Below the pieces are notes generated by a model, which made no database searches, was not told the origin of the DNA, and saw only the letters and a program-made list of their open reading frames with translations. Positions 41,485-51,479 of a stretch of 64,000 bases of DNA are shown here, piece after piece (position 1 is the first letter of the stretch; every line of letters starts with the position of its first letter). The stretch comes from Gracilariopsis chorda. Lineage: Eukaryota; Rhodophyta; Florideophyceae; Gracilariales; Gracilariaceae. The DNA is taken from contig NBIV01000004.1 of NCBI GenBank assembly GCA_003194525.1, positions 645,014 to 709,013 of the forward strand, in the 5' to 3' direction. The position numbers and the translations under genes are program-made.

Positions 41485-41503
41485 GTTCTAGGTCGGGAGA
41501 CCA
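41485..41503 (-). promoter_or_regulatory. E2 primer-binding site
   Basis: Two bases after the 5' LTR the minus strand reads TGGTCTCCCGACCTAGAAC. E4 has TGGTCTCCTGACTTAGAAT at the same place, so the two elements use the same primer. The complement ends in ACCA as a tRNA would, but I do not recognise which tRNA. Confidence 0.7.
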
Positions 41504-41505
41504 CT

Positions 41506-42418
41506 TGTGGTGCAATCCCGGTGTGGGAAAGGCACCCAAGGCAGCTCGAAGCCTTGCTCTCTTGGAGAGGTAGGCCCAGCTGGGTAGAGCCCTCCGTGTC
41601 CCGTATGACGGGTGTAACTCCGTCGGGAGCCTGGATGTACCTCGGAGGTTTAGGGGTTAGAACGGGTCGGAACCACGGCTGGTCCGGAAGTAGCCTGCGA
41701 ACAGTGGAACAAAAGAGGGAAAGGGACCACCCGACGGGGGCGTGCGGAAAGCGGGAACAGACCCCGGAGGGGGGTGCCGATACACACACACGAACACGCA
41801 CCGCGCGGCGGTTAGGGGATATGAGGGGAAGGGATGGTCTCACGGTCTCACGACACACGTCGGTAATATCAATACCCAAAACTGGGGCGGAGATAGGGCC
41901 TGTACGGGCGGTCACACGACAACAACGAATACCACGAGTGGTCACAACCCACTGGGTACGACGAGCACGGTCTCCTCGGTGGTGCGAGTCGGGTGAAACT
42001 ATCGGGCAAGCGGTGTACCTCCGCGAGGAGTTAGACACTTCGCATGGCGAATAGAGTCAGAGCCGAACTCTTGTTACTTTTCTTGGTGAGCTCGCCGCCG
42101 TGCGGCCGACGCTCAAGTACTAGCTCAGTGCAGTACAGTAGGTAGTGCACTAGCCTAAGTAAAATTAACCCCTAAACTATACTAAAATAAGTAGCCGTTT
42201 TGGGCCTCCTGGCCGGGGCTGTAGCCACGTGTCCACCACCCTTGCCAGGCAAGTACCACAAAATATGAATGTTCCCATAACCACCCTGGGTAACCCGACC
42301 GCTAATTAGCCCGGTAAACGGGGGCTAAAATTCATGCATCCCGCTTCATCGCTCGCACCGAGTACACCTCAGATATGAGTTTCACCATCGCCCGTACGCG
42401 GGAATGTATTGCACTACA
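41506..42418 (-). repeat. E2 5' LTR (913 bp), hairpin-rich
   Basis: Nearly identical to 30969-31882. Clear hairpins include CCCG-TATG-ACGGG, CTCCgtcgGGAG, CCCCggaGGGG, CCCAaaacTGGG, TTCGCatgGCGAA, CTTGCCaGGCAAG and TTAGCCC...GGGGCTAA. Confidence 0.95.
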
Positions 42419-42556
42419 GTGTTCAATTGACTCCCACGTATCTCCACTGGGTTCATATCCGTACCAGCGGACGCGGTATTGTAGAATACCATCCTGGTCT
42501 CAGGTGTGTCCGACAAGTTGGTCTACTACGAACTCTCGTTCGTAGACCTGCCGGCC
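42419..42556 (-). pseudogene. E0 chromodomain ORF, N-terminal piece, cut by E2
   Basis: Reads YEREFVVDQLVGHT, stop, DQDGILQYRVRWYGYEPSGD and TWESIEH, then jumps the E2 insertion to HLPRSQVV at 30968. One in-frame TGA is present. It matches the E2 chromodomain closely. Confidence 0.85.
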
Positions 42557-43947
42557 GTGCCGGGTGGGTTGTACTCCCTTGCGAGGGTTGCCCGCTGTGC
42601 GGTATGTTGCCCCCCATCGGGGTTGTCGGCGATGTCTCCGGCGTTGTCGTGCGCTGTCCTAGTGGCCGCTGCTCATGCGGGAAAATATCCCTCAAGAGGG
42701 TGTGTGGCGTAACGTTTTTCACCGGCAAGTCATTCCCCAGAGGGGCGCCGTTGTTCCCGTGTTCACGGTAGGCTGGGCCAACCCCCAGTCGGCGGGGGAC
42801 TTGAACTCCGCGATTGCGGTCTTCTTCGCGAACCGCGAGCTTGCGGGGTTCTTGCCACGCATGCGGGAACGGCGTTTGCGACATCCCCTGCGGGGTCCCG
42901 TGCGACACGGTGATTGGTAAGCGTTCCACCTCCCTGCCAGGTGCACGAGCGCTCTGCAACATACGTTCCAGCGACGCCGTGGTGTTCCCGGTTACTGACG
43001 GGTTGCCTGGGGCTAACTCCGGTACACTGGTATTTTGGTCAAAATTCCTTTTTGGCGGGTGCCGGGGAGTGCCGATGACACTTTTTTCAGGGGGATTGCC
43101 GCTAAGCGCGGTGCACCATCTCCATGAGGAGGAGCAGCGTTTGGTACGACGGGTTTCGAGCGTGCGATGGCGCGCGTTTTTCCCGAGTTCCTCGGTTCTT
43201 CGCCGCAGCGTTGCGGGCGTTGGCGCAAATTATTCCCCGGAGCGGGGGCTTCGATTCTGTCAACGACGGGAGGCGTTTCCGGCACTTGCGCGCCAGGGCC
43301 TGAAGCTTCGACTGCGGCTTGGCTGCCTTTTTCCCAGAGAGGGGTGTGGGTATTTCCCTGTGAGGCTGGGGTATCTGGGCCACTCTTCTCCGCGGGGCGC
43401 GGGTCTGCTGGACCTAATTGAACTGCTTCCGCGGGGGCTTCCACCAATGGCGGCTTCGATGCATCGCTCCGTCCAGGGGATTGGGGGCAATCGTCACCAT
43501 ACTCCCTTATCGGGGATCCTTCCCTGAAAGGGGTGTGCGGTAGTTGCGCTTCAACTTCCCGTGTAGCACGGTATATTTCCCGCGTTTGTGGCGATGCCTT
43601 CGGGGATGGATCGGGCGATTGCATTTCCAGTGCTGCGGTATTGGATGGAGGCTTCTCGTTATCCCGTGACAAACAGTGTATTTGCCGCTTTTGCAGGGCC
43701 TGCGTGTCTGGTTCCTGTTGCAAAGCACTGCCCGAGAACGGCGGATTAGCGTCGCGTGACATACTCCGTGCTCCACGGTCAGTGTTCCGTATGTTACGGT
43801 GTGTTTCCCGTTGCGACGGCGATATCGTTCCTCGAAAACGAGTGTTCTCCTCCCCCTCCTTAGACGGACCAGCGGGATAAGAGTTACCTTCCCCGCCTGG
43901 CGGGTATAAATGCGCGCCAGTAGGGCAGGCGTGGTAGGGGAGCTCAG
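42557..43947 (-). pseudogene. pol: E0 post-integrase Pro/Ser-rich linker region, hairpin-dense
   Basis: A minus frame at 43013-43762 (249 residues, rich in Pro, Ala, Glu and Arg) starts MSRDANPPFSGSA; E4 has the homologous MSRDTKPPFPSSA at 63672 on the plus strand, and flanking DNA matches over about 600 bp in inverted orientation. An internal polypurine tract lies at 43849-43863. It equals the disordered tail after integrase in E2. Small hairpins such as CCCC-N3-GGGG and CCCT-N3-AGGG are frequent. Confidence 0.65.
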
Positions 43948-44121
43948 TGCAATAGAACTGTTTAATGAAAAGCGGTTGCCAATGTTTTAATCAGCTTCAA
44001 ACATAAGCGAACGTGTACGATAGTATAAGAGTTGAACCTCTCACCTGGTTCAAACCATCTAGAAGGAGGTAGCCTCCGTTGTGTAAAGTTATTGTTGTAT
44101 TAGTAAGAGCATACTCTTACA
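43948..44121 (+). repeat. E3 5' LTR (174 bp, 23-bp deletion)
   Basis: Starts TGCAATAGAACTG and ends ATACTCTTACA. It lacks 23 bp present in the 3' LTR after GAATGAAA. Contains GGAGGtagCCTCC and AAGAGcataCTCTT hairpins. Confidence 0.95.
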
Positions 44122-44123
44122 TT

Positions 44124-44139
44124 TGGTAGCATGTAAGGG
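44124..44139 (+). promoter_or_regulatory. E3 primer-binding site candidate
   Basis: TGGTAGCATGTAAGGG starts two bases after the LTR. Its first eight bases fit the 3' end of initiator tRNA-Met of many eukaryotes (GCTACCA); the rest does not match any tRNA I know. Confidence 0.45.
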
Positions 44140-44159
44140 TACCTCACAGAGAACAAGAG

Positions 44160-45150
44160 CTCAAAGTCGTTTGGAACAATGGCTCATTCAACCCGCAGTC
44201 AGAATTCGCAAGAAGGGGGAGCAAAGTAACGTGATTGAGGCGTCACAGTTACAGATCTAAAGAGAAGAAATGCAGATTTTGCGAAACACAGTTCAGTCGC
44301 AAAACACAACCATCGAAGCATTGCAGTCTTGACTGCAGCAGAGCAGTCAGCACCAGGCGTCAGGGACGTCGAATGCGTTCAAAACATCACCAGTGTCAAC
44401 ATTCTTCGGCAAAGCCGCAGATAGAACTACAGAAAGAGTAACGAGCTTCTTTTATTCTATCAGAACGTATGGAAAGTTATGCAACTATTCAAAACAAAAG
44501 ATGCTTGACTTAGCTGAATGTCATTTCCAGGACAAAGCATCTTCATAGATGTTGCGGATGGAAAGTGAAAACGTCAAGCCAACAAGTATAGAAGAGCTTC
44601 AGAAAGCCATGATGGAAGAATTCGTGCCAGCAAACGAACAGGCTACAGCTCGTGTCAAGCTAATGAAAATTAGTTTAAAGAACAATGGATACATCGAAGA
44701 TAAAATTGCCCAGTTCGAAGATCTAGTCACGCTTTGCGGTACACAACGCAATGAATGTTACATATGCTTTTTCAATAGTCTTCCCAAAAAGTATTAGGGC
44801 AAGTTCACAGAACGATTTCCGACTTCACAACCAACAGATCGTATGGGTAACATATCGATGCAGCCTGCTTATGACTACGCACGAGCCCTTGAGTTATCGT
44901 TCAAGCTCACAGGCGAACAGTCAAATTCAGTTCATAGGAACCAAGGGTCAAACAGAAACAAGTACAAAATAGAAAGAAATGGCCAAAGTTTGGGTGTTTC
45001 TAAAGAGAACGGCAGCACACACAAAGACCACAATGCTATCAGCTGGGGACAAATGAAATGCGGAGAATTTGGACTTTACAGAAGAGAAGATCGATGCGGT
45101 GGATGTGGAAAGAAGGGATGGAGTGACCCGGATCACCCTTGCAGGACAAA
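44160..45150 (+). pseudogene. gag: E3 gag
   Basis: Broken frames hold TFFGKAADRTTERVTSFFYS, LKNNGYIEDKIAQFEDLVTL, an acidic/Gln-rich stretch and a zinc-knuckle-like segment RCGGCGKKGWSDPDHPC. Stops occur at about 44546, 44795 and elsewhere. Confidence 0.7.
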
Positions 45151-45643
45151 AAGGGTAAGGAGAATGGCTCCGATCACTCAAAAACGAGTGACGCCGGACG
45201 TAGGTGCGGCTACAAAAGGCAGTTTCGTGAATGAATTGCCTTATCTCTCTGCCTTAAAGTATGCGGAGGAAGACAGCTGGATGTATGAGGGATTTTTAGC
45301 TGGACATCCAGTGCAGACTGTGATAGATTCATACGATTCTCATAGTTTCATGTCAGTGCATGGTGCAAAAAGACTGAACTTAGAACTCAAGGATGTCAAG
45401 GACGTTGAGGTCGAACTTGGGGATACATCGAAGACAAAAATACTAGGAAAAGCGCATATAATTTTGAATGTTAATGTGTTCTTGAGCGAAGAACAAATTT
45501 TGGTCATTAATATGAAGGAAGACAGTGATGTTCCAGAGCTCATACTTGGAAGAACATGGTTACAAGATCACAACCCAAACATTGATTGGCATACAAACGT
45601 ACTCAAAGTTACCCGCAGTGACAGAACTGTGGTAACGATTTAA
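45151..45643 (+). pseudogene. pol: E3 aspartic protease
   Basis: The frame 44843-45643 continues through VIDSYDSHSFMSVHGAKRL and ends VPELILGRTWLQDHNPNIDW. The fold is recognisable, but the D-S/T-G active site reads D-S-Y-D, so the catalytic loop is altered. The LILGRTWL motif near the end is typical. Confidence 0.7.
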
Positions 45644-45689
45644 CCAAGAAGGAAACAGACCACAACGTCGAAAAATGTTTGTTTCAAAC

Positions 45690-46748
45690 AAATATCGATG
45701 AAGTAGATGTGTAGAGAACTCAAAAAGGGAGGCTTCGAGCTATTCGCATTCAAAATCACTCAAGATGAAGAGTCTAGGTCAAAGCAAAGTGCGACCCTGA
45801 ATTTGGAGGTATCTCAACGGAGTTCGAAGACATTGTCAAGGAGGAGTTGCCGAACGAACTTCCCCCCACAAGCGGGATGTAATTTGAAATTAATCTCGTT
45901 CCGGGTGCCCAACCTCCTGTTCGACCTGTTATCAGATTATCGCCTCGTGAATTACAGGAGTTGAAGAAACAATTGCAGAAGTACTTAGAAAAAGGAATAC
46001 TGAGACCATGTTCTTCACCGTATGGAGCTCCTGTATTCTTCATCAAGAAAAAAATGGAGACCTAAGAATGGTTTCTCACTATAGAGCCCTGAATAAGATC
46101 ACGATTCCAGATGCAAGTCCTATTCCTCTCATCAATGAAACCATTGATCAAGTAGCAGGAGCACAAGTCTTCTCTCAGATTGATTTAATCTGGGGTTATC
46201 ACCAAATGAGGCTCAGGGAAGAAGACTGTGACAAGAATGCCATACATACTCGGTACGGGTCCTTCGAGTGGCGTGTTCTGTGTTTCGGACTCACCAACGC
46301 GCCAGCAGCGTTTTCAAGATTATTGGCACATATAATACGAGAATTACACGGGGAATGTTTGGTTCTATACGTGGATGATATTCTCATCTACAGTAAGAAT
46401 AAGGAAGAGCACATGAGGCATTTGCGAAAACTCTTTCAGATTCTTAGGAAGAACGAATTGTATGTCAGACCTAGAAAGAGCAATTTTGGAGCTACAGAGG
46501 TCGACTATTGGGGTTTTAAGATCAACTCAAATGGCGTACACACGCGGCGAAAGCTTGTGGAAGCTGTTGAAAATTGGCCAACCCCTAAGTCTGTGAAAGG
46601 TGTGCAGAAATTCATGGGCCTCGCCAACTTCTACAGAAGATTTATGAAACGATTTGCACATGTCGCCAGGCCAATTACTGATCTGCTACGCACGAAAGAA
46701 AAGAATTCCAGTGGAAGGCGGAACAGTCGAGTGCTCTTAAGAAATTGA
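45690..46748 (+). pseudogene. pol: E3 reverse transcriptase
   Basis: From about 45900, RPYGAPVFFIKKKNGDLRMV, then CFGLTNAPAAFSRLL, CLVLYVDDILIYSKN (active site YVDD) and FMGLANFYRRFMKRFA. The 46008-46748 part is open; a frameshift near 46700 and another upstream of 46008 break it. Confidence 0.85.
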
Positions 46749-47185
46749 AACGACGACTGACAAAAGCCCCACTACTACGGTATCCGTCGTCTGACGAACT
46801 TTTTGTTTTGACCACTGATGCGTCCAAGTATGAAGTAGGAGCAACGTTGGAACAGAAGGGTCTGCCTGCCCCGTACTTATCTCATCGTTTATCAGAGGCT
46901 GAGACTCGATAGGATACTGGAGCTCAAGAATTGTTGGCGGTCATGATCGCGTTACGAGAATGGTCTGTATACCTGAAAGATCGTCCATTCATAATACGCA
47001 CGGATCATGAACCTATCAAATATTTGCAAACAAATTCGAAGCTCTCAGGGCGGCAAATGAGATAGCTTGACGAATTGCAGTGCTACACGTTCCAAGTGGA
47101 ACACATCAAAGGCTCGAAGAATGGGGCTGCTGATGCTCTGAGAAGACTGTATGAAGTCATCCAAAGTTCAAATCGCTACGTCTGA
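46740..47185 (+). pseudogene. pol: E3 RNase H
   Basis: In a broken frame: LLRYPSSDELFVLTTDASKY, LSHRLSEAETR then a stop, ELLAVMIALREWSVYL, FIIRTDHEPIKYLQ and HIKGSKNGAADAL. These are the standard RNase H blocks. Confidence 0.8.
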
Positions 47186-48676
47186 ATGAAAAGGACTTGT
47201 ATCAGTCTATTCAAAAGGGATATGACAAAAGACATCTGGACAAAGAACATCTTGACAGCCCTCCGAGAAGGAAAAGATCCACCGAATAAGAAGACAGAAA
47301 TGTATATTCGTAATTATTCCTTTCACAACGGTTTACTTTACTGGAGTGCCAGAGCTACATCACGACGTGTGGTTGTACGAAAAGATGGTAATCTTCGTGA
47401 TGCCGTAACGAATGAATTCCATCTTCCTGGACATTTTGGCTAGGAAAAAACATACTTGCTCTGCCCTAAGCATTTCTACTGGAAACGGATGCTCGCAGAT
47501 ATTCAGGAGTTTGTGAGACTCTGCAAAGAGTGTCAGTTCAACAAGGAATCAAGAACACTGATGAGTGGAAAAGTACAACCTCATTATGTGCCAGATACAT
47601 GTTGGGATGTGGTTTCAATGGATTTTGTCTCAGAATTTCCGATAACGAGCACAGGAAAAGATTCAGTGCTTGTCGTCGTAGAAAACCTTTCCAAAAGAGC
47701 AGTATTTATTCCCACACGAAAGACCGTGACGGCAATGGAAGTAGTACAGCTACTGTTTGACCAAGTTTTCTCCAAGCATGGCGTGCCGAAATCTATTATT
47801 TTGGATAGAGACAAACTCTTCAAGTCACATTATTTCCAAGCTATCTCAAAGATGTTGAGTGTCGACCTGAAGATGGCAACGAAAGGACATCCGCAGACGG
47901 ATGGTCAATCCGAGAATATGATCAGAACTCTTTCATCAATGATCACGAGTACGGTGCAAAAGAGTCCAGAGAACTGGGACGGTATGCTGAGTGAACTCGA
48001 ATATCACTTCAATTCAGCACCGAATAAGAGCACAGACATTTCTCCTTTCGAAGTCGATTTAGGCCGTGTTCTTGAATCAGAGGTTTCAAGAATAGACGCA
48101 GTCTGCCCAGCGGCAGTGAATTACTTGGAAAGGCAATTAGCGTTTTGTAGTGCAGCCAAAGACAACATGGCAAACGCAATTGCGCAACAGGTTTCCTACG
48201 CCAATACGAAACGAAAGCATGAGCAGTTTAGGGTGGGAGATTTAGTGCTACTGAAAACAGACGACACGAGTGCGTCCAAACAAGTTGGACTGGCCAAGAA
48301 GTGGCAAACCAAGTTCATGGGACCGTTTGCGATAAAACAGGTAGTGGGAGCTGTGACTTACAAAATTGAACTACTGCCATCTATGAGAAAGGCGCACAAT
48401 ATCTTTCATGTTTCGCGCCTAAAGAAGTTTAATCGAAGAGAGAGTGACAAGGAATCACTATCAAATATCATTGATGCCAAAGGCACAGTAGAACAAGAAG
48501 TTTTTGCCATTTTAGACAGTCGAAGACACCATCGGAAACGACAGTACTTGGTTCAGTTTGAAGGAGACTCCGCAGAAGAGGCTATATGGATGAACAAAAT
48601 AGAGTTGTCAAATTGCCCAGAAATCATCAAGGAATTTGAAGACTTACCGAGGTCGACAAGTCCTAAGAGAGGGTGA
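47186..48676 (+). pseudogene. pol: E3 integrase with C-terminal chromodomain-like segment
   Basis: The zinc-binding part ends HLPGHFG then a stop (47441-47443), then HFYWKRMLADIQEFVRLCKEC. From 47456 to 48676 the frame is open for 406 residues: VSMDFVSEFPIT and IILDRDKLFKSH give the two Asp, HPQTDGQSENMIRTL gives the Glu, and EQEVFAILDSRRHHRKRQYL to AIWMNKIELSNCPEIIKEFE is chromodomain-like. The stop codon lies one base before the 3' LTR, within the polypurine tract. Confidence 0.9.
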
Positions 48677-48677
48677 A
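48665..48677 (+). promoter_or_regulatory. E3 polypurine tract
   Basis: AAGAGAGGGTGAA abuts the 3' LTR and contains the pol stop codon TGA (48674-48676). Confidence 0.7.
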
Positions 48678-48874
48678 TGCAATAGAACTGTTGAATGAAA
48701 ACCACTTACGTTATATTCAAACAAGCGGTTGCCAATGTTTGAATCAGATTCAAACATAAGAGGACGTTTACGATAGTATAAGAGTTGAACCTCTCACCTG
48801 GTTCAAACGATCTAGAAGGAGGTAGCCTCCGTTGTGTAAAGTTATTGTTGTATTACTAAGAGCATACTCTTACA
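48678..48874 (+). repeat. E3 3' LTR (197 bp)
   Basis: Full-length partner of the 5' LTR. Starts TGCAATAGAACTG and ends ATACTCTTACA. Confidence 0.95.
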
Positions 48875-48879
48875 CTCAG

Positions 48880-49890
48880 TACCACATGAAGAGGCCGTGG
48901 CCGATTCTTGATTATTTCAAACTTGGGGGCGGAAAGCCCTGCGCGACCCACTCGCAATCCATTAAATTTCGTCTCAGAAGCCGTAAGGTCATAAGGGAAT
49001 ATTCCTCAGGTGAAACACGTAATTGATGTTGTCGTCAGCACTCCCGCACACATCGGATGTGCTGCAGATGCTCCTCGCTCGTGCGAGTGTAAATGAGAAT
49101 ATCATCGATGTACACGATGAGAAACCTGTCAATATAGTAACGTACAAAGCTAATCATAGGATAATGAAACGAGGCAGCAGCATTGCAAAGGCCCATAGGC
49201 ATGAAAGTATATTTGAATTCACCATATTTGGTATTGACCATACTTGGTGTTGAACGCGGTATTCTGAATATCGGAGGGCTTGAGGCGGATCTGATGGAAC
49301 CCCGTTTTCAGATCGAGCTTAAAGAAAAGTAAGCTTGGCCAAGGCGGTCGAACATGTCATCACACCGTGGCAACAGAGCGTTGTTCGGCTTTGTGAAACA
49401 GTGCAGGGCGCGGTAATTCACAACACCACGCAAACTTTCGACCTGGCTCCTTCAGAGAAAATGAGATGCCCTATACGGGGAAAGACGGGGGCGAATCTTA
49501 CCCGACTGCAGATGCTTGTCAGCGTTGTATTGAGCGGCCACCGGTTCAGAAGGAGACAGCTGATACAGGGGACGGTATGGGGCTTGGCGTCTGGTACATA
49601 TTTGATCGAATAATCAACATCGCGCGAAGGGAGAAGGCCTGGAGGCAACCCAGCCTGAAAAACATCCTCATACTCACAGAGTATGGAACGTAGCTCTGCA
49701 TTATCAGGATCCAATAGCTGGGCTTTGGGATCCAGTTTGTTCACTAGTGTGGCAGCAACCTCGGAACTGCTCACATGGTCCACCAGGAAGAAAAGCGTGC
49801 CTGACTTTGGGTGCCGCAGGGCGCAATGAAACTGCATCACACCCATGGCTTGCACTGGGCGAGCATCCAGACGAGGCACAGGCGAGAGTG
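48880..49890 (-). pseudogene. pol: E6: gypsy reverse-transcriptase fragment
   Basis: From high to low coordinates: ELRSILCEYEDVFQAGLPPG and VDYSIKYVPDAKPH (49418-49879), then KYGEFKYTFMPMGLCNAAAS and FLIVYIDDILIYTRT (49035-49241), then GLSAPKFEIIKNRPRPLHVV, the segment after the palm, ending where E3 and E0 begin. Frameshifts and stops are present. The YIDD motif and sequence differ from E0/E2/E3. LTRs, RNase H and integrase are missing. Confidence 0.8.
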
Positions 49891-50390
49891 CAGTGCCGCG
49901 CGGTCAACGACGATTGTACGTGCCGCGTAATTGGTATGTGGGTTATTGTCCGTGTTTCACGATATTCCCCGCATTATATCACAGCAGGCAACAGCCATAA
50001 TCCAGTCTTCTGTGTTAGAGTGGTTCTTAATACGAAGGGTAGCGGTCAGAAAGGGTCAATTTGAGACAAAAACGGTGCCTCAAATAGCTTCGTATTTGAT
50101 AGTGAAATCGCATGCTTAATGAGAGACGTTACTGCCACAGGAAGCAAATGGGTTTATTTGAGACGATGCTGCCAAGCGGCCACCATTCTTCGTGGCAGCT
50201 AGCGCGGCAACCGCAGTCAAGTCGATACTCTAACTCCTTGTGCTCCCTTTCCGCGAATACCATCTTCCTTATCGCGCCTTGCCCTTGCACAGCAACGCCG
50301 TAAGAGCGCACGAATTGACACAATGTCGTCCGCCGGGCTATTGAAAAGGGAAGGCATAGGGGCCTTTATACGCAAACGTGCAGGAACTTT
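49891..50390. other. No certain gene; possible tail of the pogo-like transposase gene
   Basis: A minus reading near 50250-50330 (ALLRCCARARRDKEDGIRGK) could be the Lys/Arg-rich C-terminus of the transposase beginning at 51185, but frames are broken. Confidence 0.25.
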
Positions 50391-51185
50391 TTAAGTGCGT
50401 TTCTCAGTGTTAAGACTTGGATCTTCATTTTCCTTTCGGCTGAAAAGGTTTTCAGCCTTTACAATAACAGAGAATTTGTTCTTCGTCAACCAAATGGCTG
50501 GCGTCTGACCCTTCGTTGCCCTTCTACTTCTTATCCCATGGATTGGTGCGCGTAGTGGCACCGACACCCACAAATCTCTGTTAGATGTACGATCGGTTTT
50601 CAACATGTTCTCTACGGCTCTTACCGCAAAAATTGAGTCTTCTGTTTTTGCGAGAACTGTGCACAACTGAATAAAGATAAGTCTATCTGTAGAGTGCAAT
50701 TGATCGGATCGTCTTACCTTATGAATCGCATTTTCCGTTGATATACTTTTTCCTTCTAGCCGTCACTGGAACTTGTCTCGCACCATATCCACGAACGCAT
50801 TACACAATAGACGTAATCCCACTTCAACAAAACTCTTGTTGACTATCTCCATCCCTTTTGTCCGATAACCATCTATGACTAGCTTCATTTTGAAACTCAT
50901 GTTCGCGTGTGAGAACTCTCCTGTCAACAAGAGCTGTTCACGGATGAGTCTGGTTTTCTGTGTGAAATTTTTATTGATTTGGGAGTCACATGGTTGGAGG
51001 AAGTGGAGTGAAATCACTGGAAGTCGAATTGCGTGTATATTAAAGTTCATGCATTCTTCCACACATTCCGTTACTTTCCATGAACTATGCCCATCTAAAA
51101 TAACATGAACGGACTTCGATTCTGTAACAAATTGGCGTACAAACTGAGCAAAGTGTTTCACCAAATGTTTCATTGTCTTAGCACC
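50391..51185 (-). pseudogene. pogo-like (DDE_1) transposase, C-terminal part
   Basis: The 50763-51173 frame reads VHVILDGHSSWKVTECVEEC with the second catalytic Asp and LHFLQPCDSQINKNFTQK with the third, both typical of the DDE_1 family. A further frame (50391-50699) with a basic tail may be its end. It continues the sequence at 55722-56300; copia element E5 lies between, flanked by GCACC duplications. Confidence 0.75.
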
Positions 51186-51407
51186 TGATGTTAATAGTGA
51201 ATTGTTTGCATGAGTGACTTGTTTACATGCTTATTTACATTTTATACCTTCTGTTTACAGGTATCTCGTTAGATTGAATTGTCATGTGCGCTGATGATAT
51301 CTAGAAGATATTTTGTTCGCACTACGTCCCTGGAGGACTATATAAGAACCATTCTGGTTGTCTTGTGAGTAAAGATAAGTGACAAGCTGATTCGTCAACC
51401 TGTAAAA
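51186..51407 (+). repeat. E5 5' LTR (222 bp)
   Basis: Starts TGATGTTAATAGTG and ends CAACCTGTAAAA. Contains TATATAAG (about 51339-51346), a likely TATA box, present in both LTRs. Confidence 0.95.
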
Positions 51408-51421
51408 GGTTATGGGCCCAG
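51408..51421 (+). promoter_or_regulatory. E5 primer-binding site for an initiator tRNA-Met fragment
   Basis: GGTTATGGGCCCAG directly follows the LTR. It is complementary to the anticodon arm of eukaryotic initiator tRNA-Met (CTGGGCCCATAACC, including the CAU anticodon), not to the tRNA 3' end. Drosophila copia and yeast Ty5 prime this way from a half-tRNA. Confidence 0.8.
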
Positions 51422-51479
51422 ACTCTGTTCAACTGTTGTGAGTTTTATTCGTCTTGTTTGTGCTGCTCAAGTTTCTACC

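Larger units (their letters stand above)
30969..42418 (-). mobile_element. E2: near-complete Ty3/gypsy element with antisense gene
   Basis: An 11,450-bp element flanked by GTGTT duplications and by LTRs of 914 and 913 bp that differ at about three positions, so insertion was recent. In minus-strand order: 5' LTR, primer-binding site, gag, nucleocapsid frame, pol, integrase remainder, chromodomain ORF, then a plus-strand accessory gene, polypurine tract and 3' LTR. Only two apparent frameshifts, both in short homopolymer runs, break gag and pol. Confidence 0.95.
29279..43947 (-). mobile_element. E0: Ty3/gypsy element, 3' half only, interrupted by E2
   Basis: Pieces 29279-30968 and 42419-43947 belong to one minus-strand element: 3' LTR, an opposite-strand accessory ORF, a chromodomain ORF that reads continuously across the E2 insertion, and the post-integrase linker. 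It belongs to the same LTR family as E4. The 5' LTR, gag and most of pol are missing; sequence changes to unrelated E6 at the point where E3 inserted. No clear polypurine tract precedes the LTR. Confidence 0.8.
43948..48874 (+). mobile_element. E3: Ty3/gypsy element with short LTRs, TSD CTCAG
   Basis: LTRs at 43948-44121 and 48678-48874, with CTCAG at 43943-43947 and 48875-48879. Inside are gag, protease, RT, RNase H and integrase with a chromodomain-like end, on the plus strand, moderately decayed. Low GC and few hairpins set it apart from E0/E2/E4. Confidence 0.95.

Noticed and set aside
41485-41503. Reading the primer-binding-site complement as a tRNA gene fragment
   Set aside because: The matching bases pair as a hairpin and no cloverleaf can be drawn; hairpins are common in this element anyway.
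43507-43776. Alternate frames MEHGVCHATL... conserved between 43507-43776 and 63658-63981
   Set aside because: DNA conservation alone explains it; the frame giving MSRDxxPPF is the one in line with pol.
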